Assembly (NCBI GenBank): GCA_002778095.1
Contig: PCDL01000001.1
Span: 6,012,501 to 6,076,500 of the forward strand
Direction of reading: 5' to 3'
Source: Fragosphaeria purpurea
Taxonomy: Eukaryota > Ascomycota > Sordariomycetes > Ophiostomatales > Ophiostomataceae
DNA: 64,000 bases
Shown: positions 56,254 to 64,000 of the stretch, piece after piece
How the letters are laid out: every line of letters begins with the position of its first letter
Numbering within the stretch: the stretch's first letter is position 1
Notes under the pieces: model-generated
Told to the model about the DNA's origin: nothing
Seen by the model: the letters and a program-made list of their open reading frames with translations, nothing else
Database searches by the model: none
Translations under genes and position numbers: made by a program

Positions 56254-56870
56254 GCGGAGCCGGGAAGACGCAAAGCAACAGAGAACGAGAGCCACACGAG
56301 GACGAGAAAGGATCTGAAAACCGGCAGTGTTCGCGTGCGAAGCCCCATGTACATATAACTCGAAAAGACATGCGTTACAATGACTATTTTCAGTGTACAG
56401 ACGGAGTAGAACAGGAACGCGAACGGATTGAAGGCCGTGCTTCTCTTCCCTTACGCGGTTTCTTTGGACCAAACAGATGCTTTCCCAAGCACGCCACTCT
56501 CGTTGCCGTAAAGGTAACTGATGTCTCGTTGTTTTCATTGCTTACTCTACCCACAGAAAGCTACACTTGCGGTTACAGACGCGCTCGATGACTCTTTGTT
56601 CTCAATCCGTTGCGTCTTGCCACCTCGTTTCCGACCAGCAAACACACCTTGCATTCTTTGGCAGAAGTGAGCTATATTCCAGATATCGGCGTTTTTTTGT
56701 GCTTGTCCATTGCTATCCACCCAGTTATATTTTTTATGGTCAATTTTCCAAACGTTGCTTCTCTCTTGTCTTCGCTCTTTTGAGCGACCGCCTTTCTGAT
56801 GTTGCGTCTTTTGCGGCCTTGGTACGTGGAACTAGCTTCCTTTGGTTTTCTACGTGATAGCCAGCGGCAG
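56254..56870. other. Convergent intergenic region
   Basis: Lies between the complex I subunit gene and the unknown minus-strand gene. Several short frames, none gene-like. Confidence 0.45.
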
Positions 56871-57939
56871 CTACATAGACGAACACCGTCTACCGCACCG
56901 TCTGCCGTCGGTTGGTCCCTCGTCCTCGTCGTCTGAAGTGATGCACGAACGGGCCCCCGAACGGCCGGCCTGTGGGGTGTAAAACACGACAACTTCGGTT
57001 TCGTGCCCACCAGGGAAGTCCGGCTGGGACGACAAGCTGGATTCGGAAGCTGGCGCTGGGACTGCATCGGCTTGTGTGCGCTGGTCCCGTCGTTCGCACT
57101 GGCCAATCGCTGGCAGCAGCCGGTGGACAACGACGGATGAAGCGCCGTTTTGACGGTTGCTCTCACCGTTTACCGTTGGATTAAACGTATGGGCAACGGT
57201 TGCCTGATTGGGGCCTTGTATCTTTCCGTCAGCACAAAACAATACTAGGGGAAAAAAAAAGAAAAAAAAAGGACAACATACCGGACGGATCTGCGGCACG
57301 AGGCTCAAGCTGGGCCCTGCGGTTGCGCGCCAACTGCAGAAAATAGCGAAACAGCTGCTTGCAGTCGTCGTCGGCCGCGTCGATGCCCTCGCGGACGCGC
57401 GTTTCGTACGGCACCGCGGCCAGTATGTCGTTTTGCGTGTCGAGTGGCCAAGCATGGAGCAAGGACAGGTTGCAGGGCAGGGCGGTCCACGCTGCCACCC
57501 ACACCTTGATCTGCCCGCGTCGCTCCGCCTCTGGCACCGTGGACCAGTGGGTTCCGGCTGAGGCAGCGGGACGCAGGACTGTTTTGCCCTTGGCACCGGT
57601 GCTGTTGTTGTCGTTGCTGCTCGGTCCAGCATTGGTGTTGTCTGGTTGAAGCCCGTTTGGGGCTTGCAGGGACGCCACGGCACCTCCCTGTTCGACGAAC
57701 GGGGGTGGGCTTACTGCCTCCATGCCGGAGGACAACGAGCTTTCACCGTTGACCCGGTTCCCCAGCTGTGGCTCCTTGCAGATACTCGGTGAGACCGAGG
57801 CTGATTTCGACGGGTGGTCGCACTCTGGACCGCCTGCAATAACGACGTTGAAGGACCGTTGCTCTGCAGTCATATTGAGGCCGTTTGCGTTTTTGCTTTG
57901 AAGCCCCAAACGATGAGACATTTCGTTCTCACCCGACAT
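56871..57939 (-). CDS. Hypothetical protein, unrecognised
   Basis: I do not recognise a family. The likely model has exon 1 at 57939-57282 (MSGENEMSHRLGLQSKNAN...) and exon 2 at 57214-56871, giving 333 residues. The 67-nt intron would be GTATGT...AAG with a TGCTGAC branch site. A second acceptor (CCCTAG at 57245) would make a 37-nt intron and a 343-residue protein; both keep frame. Exon 1 is Ser/Pro/Asn-rich, then has an ordered-looking segment (IKVWVAAWTALPCNLSLLHAW, with DDDCKQLFRYFLQLARNRR). The C terminus is acidic then Cys/Arg-rich and ends GRRCSSM. No signal peptide or membrane helix is seen in the chosen model. The start could also be the later Met of MTAEQRS. Confidence 0.55.
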
Positions 57940-58618
57940 GTTTAACGGCGAGAAGATGCTGGTGAAGACAACTAAATCGTGCCAGGAAAACAGAACAAAT
58001 AGTAGACCTGTCGTGACGGCGATTGAGGCCAAGAAAAAGAATATGATAAGAGGATACAGGACAATGTTAATAAAGACAGTAAAGAGACAACCTAAAGAGA
58101 GTCGGTTAAGAATATTGTTTATGACAATTATGAAGGATTAGAAAAGAGGGAGATTTTCAACGTTAAAGTTCGGCTGAACGTAAGAACAAAAGCACAGCAT
58201 CTCCAAGAACTTAAGCTAGACAATAAACGTATCTCTGCGAAAAAAAAAGTAGTGAAGTTTTTGAACTTTAAATTCACGCGTACGACGTACACATTGCTCG
58301 AAGCCAGCAGACAAGCCGTTCGACACCACATTGATGTGGATCATTCACTTATGGAGTTTCTACAGTGATGGCACGCTCGTTTGTTGAAAACGGGTTCGCC
58401 ACTCGCGACTGAATATTTATTGCGCCAGCAATGGCTTTGGTTTGTCTTCATTTCGCTTGTGAATTCACACAGAATATCCCACACAGAAATTTTTTTCAGA
58501 AGTAACTGCTGCCAAAGCAGATATATTCGTTTGCACGTTTGCACGTTTGCCTTTTGTTTTTGTTTTTTCTTTTCTTTTTTTTTTCCCCTAATTCACCTCA
58601 ACTGCGAGACCACAGCCC
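57940..58618. other. Intergenic region
   Basis: AT-rich, between the unknown gene's start and the FMP46 stop (both minus). Short random frames only; it holds the promoter of the unknown gene. Confidence 0.5.
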
Positions 58619-59135
58619 CTAACTACTCGACTTGCTCTCGTTGAGCAGCTTCAAAATCTCCGACTCCTTGTCCCCGGCGACCGCCTTGCCGTTGTTCCAG
58701 TCCACCACCAGGGGCCGCTGGAAGTTGTTGGGATCCTTCCGGAACGCCCGCAGCGCCTCGGTCGTTGTGTGCGCACCGCGCACCACCGTCGGGATGGCCG
58801 GCGTGCCCACGTACTCGAGGATCGTCTGCAGCTGGTCGGTCGTCGGCGGGTCCTCGGTGATGTTGAGCTCAAAGGGGTCGCGGCGGGCCGCGGGCGCGTG
58901 CTCGCTCTGGGCCGTGTGGTCGCTGGCCTGGTCTTCGGTGGCCGTCTCCGAGGCGTGTGCGGACGCCTGCTGCAGCATCGTGGCCACGCGCACCGACGCG
59001 GGCGAGCTGGCCTTGTGGAAGAGCGTCACGATGTCGAGGGTTTTGTGCTGGGGGGGCAGGAGGTGTCAGCAAAGGAGAAGACTGGCCAACCTAATCGTTT
59101 TTTTGCGTTCAAACTACACTTACAAAGCGGAACAT
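58619..59135 (-). CDS. FMP46: Fmp46-like mitochondrial redox protein (DUF1687)
   Basis: A small thioredoxin-fold protein of the fungal DUF1687/Fmp46 family, found in mitochondria; yeast Fmp46 is a putative redox protein. Exon 1 is only four codons (59135-59124, MFRF); a 76-nt intron follows; exon 2 is 59047-58619; total 146 residues. The sequence reads MFRFHKTLDIVTLFHKASSP, then ARRDPFELNITEDPPTTDQL and ILEYVG, and closes with NNFQRPLVVDWNNGKAVAG, the family signature. A low-complexity insert with Ser, Thr and acids lies at about 30-60. Without exon 1 the gene would appear to start at an internal residue. Confidence 0.9.
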
Positions 59136-60173
59136 GATGGTGTCTTTGTTTGGGGGTTACAACTGGCTTTATTTAGCTGTGTCTGATTGCAAAATGGTAT
59201 GCAACCGTCAATTGTTTGTGAAATGAGAAGCAACGGAAGTATGGAGTAGGCAAAAGTTGCTCGTAGAATGGCCAGCTTTGTGTGATGGGCCAAGCTTGCT
59301 GTGTAAAAGATCATATTGTGGATCCACTGCGAACTTATGACGTTGACATTGGAAGCTCCGACGAAGTGGATACTAAGAAACTTGCACGTGACTGTGCTTA
59401 CCTAATCCGGCTATTTCCATGAAAGCTGTGATACGGAAAGTTACACAAGGCTCGCGACACTGAACATTCATCCATAAACTCACGCAAGCACGTCAACGTA
59501 TGTAGAGTTTACAAGCCTTGCATCTGAAAATAATAAGTCGATTATTGAATGATGTATAATATAAAAGTGAAAATGGGAAAAAACGGGGTCATTTATCCAC
59601 ACGATAGCAACCACGTTTTCACGTTTTAAGACGTTTTGTTGAACGAGACTCGTCCGTTGCGAGCATAAAAAAAACCCTCGAAATATTGGCTGCCGTAAGA
59701 AACGCAATTGGGCGGCCGTTATTAGGCAACAGTGAGGAAAAGCAGAGCTGGCCACCCCTTAAGATCCCTCTGTGCAGCAACCTGCCACACCTAGCCAATG
59801 ACGGCCGCAGAACAAGAGAATCATGGTTGTGCTGATGCGTGGCCATGTATGCAAACCGCACACCCTCTCATTCCTGGGTGCGGCGGCTTGTTACTGAAGA
59901 GTTGCAGGGACTCTTACGACATAAATAGGGGCCTCTCCCTCGGCTTTCGAATAAAATATACGTGGCTAAGATGGGCAACCGTTGAAAACGGTTCCCAGTC
60001 AAGCTCACGTTCTACTACTACGAGCCGCTTCTGGGGCCTAGCAACTGAAAAACACGGGAGCCTCGGCTTCTTTACAAGGAGTGAGTAAATTTATTTACCT
60101 GTATTGACGACCAATAGCTAATGATGGCATTAGAATTACACGCCTCAGTTCCATCTCTGGTATACCTATCAAG
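59136..60173. other. Divergent intergenic region FMP46 / coiled-coil gene
   Basis: About 1.0 kb, moderately AT-rich, no gene-like frame and no RNA gene recognised. Confidence 0.5.
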
Positions 60174-60506
60174 ATGTCTACCGCCGAAAAAATTAAGCGG
60201 ATCAATGAACTCCAAGACCTGATTGAAGACAAGGTTATTTGGATCGAGAACGAGAAAGAAATTCTAGAAGAGCAGCGAACTCTTGTACAGTTTCTCAGGG
60301 ATGTCGACAAGCAATTATTGTCTTCTGCTGCAAAAGAGTCTGTGGTGGCGAGGAAGCTTGGGGAGCCAATGTCAATCGAGGAGTCCCTGGAAAGGAATGT
60401 ACAAACTCTAGCTCAGATGGAGAAAGCGCTCCAAGACGGGGTAAACGAGTTAATCGCGCTTGAGGAGGAAAAGGATGACTTGAAAAAGAGCATGCTGTTT
60501 ATCTAG
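60174..60506 (+). CDS. Small coiled-coil protein, unrecognised
   Basis: 110 residues, single exon, ATG start (AAGATGT). The product is almost wholly helical and charged: MSTAEKIKRINELQDLIEDK, followed by heptad-like runs (ENEKEILEEQRTLVQFLRDV) and LERNVQTLAQMEKALQDGVN. It has no Cys, membrane helix or signal. Codon use is AT-richer than in neighbours (many AAA, GAA, ATT). That could mean a young, lowly expressed or transferred gene. It ends 64 bases from the stop of the convergent APH-like gene. It is short, so a chance frame cannot be fully excluded, though the regular coiled-coil pattern argues for a real protein. Confidence 0.6.
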   Translation: MSTAEKIKRINELQDLIEDKVIWIENEKEILEEQRTLVQFLRDVDKQLLSSAAKESVVARKLGEPMSIEESLERNVQTLAQMEKALQDGVNELIALEEEKDDLKKSMLFI

Positions 60507-60570
60507 TAAAACTTATTCGGCTGTTTAACACGATGTACTCGATTCAAGATAGTCTTGACTCAAAAACTAT

Positions 60571-62418
60571 TTACTCTTTTTCTTGGCCTAAACCATTTTT
60601 CTCGTCATTGTTATCCTTGTTCTTCTCCGTCGCTTTTTCTTTTCTTTTTTCTTTGTTGCTGTAAAAAATTTTCTCATTTTCTTGCATTAGCTTTAACATA
60701 GCTTTGACCCTGGCTTCCTCCTTGGACTCAACGAGCAAGCCATTTTCTTCCAGATACTTCCGGTACTTTTCATGAAGAAAGCGTCTCCACTGCAAATCCG
60801 GTACGTACGCGCTGTCGTCGGGCTGCTGCTCGAAAAACTGGCGAACAAGGTCCTTTTTTTCCGCAAACCGGTGGCTCCAGACCCCAGAGAAGAAGGTATA
60901 GGGAAGTAAGCCCACGTACCGGAGCAGGAAGCCCAGAGCACATTCAACCGACTTCGGGTACGTCTCCGACCAGAGCTCGTTGAGCGACCGGCAACGTGGC
61001 GGGGATGGTTGTGTGGTTTGGGGCCCGAGTTTGGCGTCCAAAACCTCACGGAACTCTTCGAATTCGGAACTGAATGAGTAGCTTGTTACGTACTTGACGT
61101 CCGTTCCGCCGATCCAGTACGGCGGCAAAAAAAATTGCCGCGGCACGGTCCCGGCACAATCCCAGTCGATGATGCCCTGGATGTTGAAGTTGCCAACGTC
61201 GCCCTCCTCGTGGCCTTCGTCGACAATAATGTTCGGGCACCGGAGATCGGGGTGCGCCAGCACAAACGGACCGTGGTTTTCCAATGCCCGAATGTTGGAG
61301 AAGATGTAGCCCGGCAGCTCATGCAGAACGTACACCTCGTTCTCGGTGTATTCCTGGTCGAAATTTTTCGATGGGGTCTTATGCGCCTCGTACAAAAGCC
61401 GGTAGTGCTGAAAGGCGAAATCTACGGCCGAGTAGAGGACCCGCGCCTCGGGCAGCGTAAAATCGGTCGCGCTCGCCGGCCGTGTCTTCTTGTACTCGGC
61501 TCGGATGGCGTTGTTCTTGGCTTGTTTTTCGCGGAAGGTTCTCCGAAAAGCATAATAGGCAGGCTGATTTGTCTCGTCATCGCTAGTCCAGTCAATTTTG
61601 GGCACGATTTCCAGCTCGTGCAGTTCCTTGCCGTGGATCGGCAGGGACACTTGCTTGCCGTCCTGCTCCATGCTGCGGAGATCGTCCAGCAGGATGGGGA
61701 GAAAGGGCCCCAGCACGGGCTCATCGTTCCCGTCGACAGCCCCTGTAGCGCTCTCTGCGAGCGTCAGCGACCCAATCCTGTCAAACTCTTGCGCGTAGAG
61801 CTCGGCGTAGATATCAATCAGCTGCTCGTAAAGGTGCGTTTTCTTCTCGCGCGGGGCCTTGTCGAACGCATTGATGTCGAGCGGCTTTCCCGCAATGTAG
61901 CCGAGAATCAGAAACGCGAGGCCGGTCGGATTCGTCTCGTCGCCGCCGACGGGGCCCGCTGGCGCGAAGGCATGGACACGCGGCACGGGGATCTTGGTGT
62001 TGCGTGCGAGGTAGCGCAGCGTGGCCACCTCGTTGCGGATCTTTTCCCAGGGGTTGAATACGGTTTGCGTGATGGGGAAGCGCACCACCCAGCGGACCTT
62101 GTCTTTGTCCTTGTCGTTGTCCCCATAGTCGTCGCCGTTGCCATTACCGTCACCATCAAACTCAACGAAGAAACACACGTTGAAGCTGCCGCGAGCGCGC
62201 GGCCGGAAGATGCGGCACGGCCGTCCGTGATTGTGGCGCGACGCGAGGCGGCAGACGGCGTCCGTGTCGATCGAGTTGATAAAGGCCTCTCGTCGCTCGT
62301 CCTGCTGCTCTGCGCTGATGGGGTAAAATGTGTTGCAGCGGGGAACGTCGTCTGGAATCTCGCGGGCAGCCTTGCGGGCTTTATCAATGGCCTTTAGAGT
62401 TGCGATGGAAGGCGACAT
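60571..62418 (-). CDS. APH-family phosphotransferase-like protein
   Basis: 615 residues, single exon. The kinase-like fold is shared with aminoglycoside phosphotransferases and choline kinases. The start is the ATG in a strong CACCATG context; the upstream frame is leader. N-lobe features are RGSFNVCFFVEF, an Asp/Asn/Gly insert, and VRWVVRFPITQTVFNPWEKI. A middle segment reads PTGLAFLILGYIAGKPLD. The catalytic loop is LAHPDLRCPNIIVDEG (HxDxxxxN) and the metal-binding Asp lies in IQGIIDWDCAGTVP, both intact. The C terminus is Lys/Glu-rich and probably disordered. Large families of such proteins are present in filamentous fungi with unknown small-molecule substrates; drug resistance should not be assumed. 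Confidence 0.88.
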   Translation of the reverse strand: MSPSIATLKAIDKARKAAREIPDDVPRCNTFYPISAEQQDERREAFINSIDTDAVCRLASRHNHGRPCRIFRPRARGSFNVCFFVEFDGDGNGNGDDYGDNDKDKDKVRWVVRFPITQTVFNPWEKIRNEVATLRYLARNTKIPVPRVHAFAPAGPVGGDETNPTGLAFLILGYIAGKPLDINAFDKAPREKKTHLYEQLIDIYAELYAQEFDRIGSLTLAESATGAVDGNDEPVLGPFLPILLDDLRSMEQDGKQVSLPIHGKELHELEIVPKIDWTSDDETNQPAYYAFRRTFREKQAKNNAIRAEYKKTRPASATDFTLPEARVLYSAVDFAFQHYRLLYEAHKTPSKNFDQEYTENEVYVLHELPGYIFSNIRALENHGPFVLAHPDLRCPNIIVDEGHEEGDVGNFNIQGIIDWDCAGTVPRQFFLPPYWIGGTDVKYVTSYSFSSEFEEFREVLDAKLGPQTTQPSPPRCRSLNELWSETYPKSVECALGFLLRYVGLLPYTFFSGVWSHRFAEKKDLVRQFFEQQPDDSAYVPDLQWRRFLHEKYRKYLEENGLLVESKEEARVKAMLKLMQENEKIFYSNKEKRKEKATEKNKDNNDEKNGLGQEKE

Positions 62419-63520
62419 GGTGGCGCGGCTGTATGTGGACGGGACTAACAAGGCTGTGGGACGGCGGTTGTAGGTAAAAAAGCCTAGGTCACCTCCGGCT
62501 GGGGAAGGCTACTTTTCTAGAAAGTGGATGCCTAGAAAGTGAATGCTCGCTCTAGGTTTTTTTCCTTTGACATTTGAGAAGCAACAAGCTTGTTAGCAGA
62601 CATACCACGTTTATAAATCGCAACAGCTTAGCAAGAATGATACCTGAAAATAGAAAATGGCTGTTTCAGATGAGTTCCCTAATTTTACGAGCTCAAATGG
62701 GTAAAGTTGATTGGTTGATAATAAGCCATCAAAAGTTACGATTTTAAAGTGAATCCGTGACCTATAACAATCATGTTTTTCCCCTGGCTACGTGCCAAAA
62801 TTGCTTATTGGACGCTTTGGCGAGTTTACGAGGTCATGTTAGATTTTTGGGGTATATAATGAAAAATACCTATGTAAAAGATAACGCAAGTTTTTCCTGT
62901 TGCATGCTTTTCGTATATGCGCATTCTCTGCCCGAGCTCTTACTCGTTGCCTTTCCTTCTTATTCCGCCTCGTCCATTCCTTTCTGTTTCTTCGGGGACC
63001 CTTCTGTCCATGGACGCTGGCTCTTATTGTATACGTCCGATTAACCGTATCTGTCTTCGTCTTCTCTCGAGGTTTTAACAAAATAGGGAACAGGGCCGTT
63101 TGCTATATGCCTGGTATGTGTTGGATGGATACCAAAAAAAAAGGAAACAGACGAAAAGAACGTAAATGTGCGCACATACGGTAAGATATACAAAAAGACA
63201 ACACTTTCGAAAAATGCAAAACATGAGAAGATGTGCTATGCAAAGAATCAATGTAAAATTTGCCACAAAAAAAAAACATCGAAAGAGTGACGCTTATAAA
63301 CATGCGAAAATCAGAATATGCTTTGCTTTGCTTGCCATATGGTATGGCGAAGTCATTGATCATAAGATCAAAAACAGACGAGCCGCCCAACGCCAAAATA
63401 GAAAGGGAAGACGAAAAGCAGCATGCATGCTAATCCGAGAACAAAAAAAAAGCTGGCTGGTCTTAGAAAGGAGTCATGAGATGGAAACAAAGAAAAGCGT
63501 AAGACGATGCCGGCCCTGGA
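62419..63520. other. Intergenic region
   Basis: Between the APH-like start and the right-end partial gene. It is AT-rich with poly-A runs near 63125 and 63270. A small direct repeat (CTAGAAAGTG followed by GATG or AATG) occurs at about 62518-62540. No gene is seen. Confidence 0.5.
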
Positions 63521-64000
63521 TCAGCCCCAGATCGGCACGCCGCGGTACGCTGGTGAGTTGTAGCTGTGAAGAATGCGGTACGGCGCCTGCGGCCCGTAGC
63601 GCGAGCCCATGCTGCGGTTGCGGTAGTGCGCGCCCCGTGGCACGTGCGGCGGCGGACGGGCGTACTGCTGGTAGTAGTACTCCCACGCCTGCTGCTGCTG
63701 CAGCTGGTAGCTGTTGCCAATGCCGCCGCCACTGCTGCCGCTGCCGCTGCGCCTGCGGTGTCCGGCGGCGCTCCATGCGTCCCCCGGCGCCGGTGTATAG
63801 CCGTTGGACATGTGCGGGGGGTTGACGTAGTGCCTCGTCGGGGTGCCACCGCCGCTGTCACTGCGACTCTCCCATCCCGTGTGCACGTTGTTGCTGTAGC
63901 CGTCGTAGCTCGCGCGGTGCCGCAGCACCGATGGCTGCCCGCCGCCGCCGCTCACGCTGTGTGCGTACCCGCCGTGCGAGCCGACGCCGCCGCGTTCCGC
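63521..64000 (-). CDS. 3' part of an unidentified gene running off the window
   Basis: The minus frame is open from the right edge to the stop at 63521, at least 159 codons. The visible C-terminal part is Gly/Ser/Tyr/Gln-rich and disordered (such as QPSVLRHRASYDGYSNNVHT, then YQLQQQQAWEYYYQQYARPP and YRGVPIWG at the end). There is no domain to name. Codon use fits the GC-rich local genes, so I take it as coding; a 5' part with a real domain should lie beyond the window. Confidence 0.65.
   Translation of the reverse strand, partial: AERGGVGSHGGYAHSVSGGGGQPSVLRHRASYDGYSNNVHTGWESRSDSGGGTPTRHYVNPPHMSNGYTPAPGDAWSAAGHRRRSGSGSSGGGIGNSYQLQQQQAWEYYYQQYARPPPHVPRGAHYRNRSMGSRYGPQAPYRILHSYNSPAYRGVPIWG

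Overview
The window looks like nuclear DNA of a filamentous ascomycete, most likely a Sordariomycete. The reasons are GC-rich coding regions with GC-ending codons, short introns (55-102 nt, GT...AG, often with a CTAAC/CTGAC branch site), an Skt5-type chitin synthase regulator with a CaaX end, a fungal hybrid histidine kinase, and a relic of a highly reducing polyketide synthase. I cannot name the genus. Gene models were built by reading splice sites by eye and checking that every exon join keeps frame. I saw no tRNA, rRNA, CRISPR array or intact transposon.

Layout: ADE1 (purine synthesis, +) stands near the left end. Next comes a decayed PKS fragment (about 4.0-6.7 kb, +), then a 7.2 kb stretch without a convincing gene, then a 1457-residue hybrid histidine kinase (+). 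From 19.5 to 32.3 kb lie an Mpv17/PMP22 membrane protein (-), YIF1 (-) back to back with the SRP receptor alpha subunit (+), the meiotic cohesin REC8 (-) and an MFS sugar-porter (-). The sugar-porter is divergent from a LeuC-LeuD fused aconitase-family enzyme (+), followed by a fungal protein of unknown function (+).

After 5.2 kb of pyrimidine-rich non-coding DNA come a single-pass membrane protein with an EGF-like motif (+) and SKT5 (+). A group of small mitochondrial genes follows: MPC2 (-) divergent from a complex I B8-type subunit (+), then an unknown gene (-), FMP46 (-), a small coiled-coil protein (+) and an APH-family phosphotransferase-like protein (-). The 3' part of an unidentified gene (-) runs off the right end.

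Most genes are unrelated housekeeping functions. The only pair whose arrangement suggests joint function is the divergent sugar-porter/aconitase-like pair. The most notable non-genic signals are a recurrent near-palindromic decamer TACGRAGTAC seen only between genes, the PKS relic, and three very long pyrimidine-rich leaders upstream of signalling or cell-surface genes.
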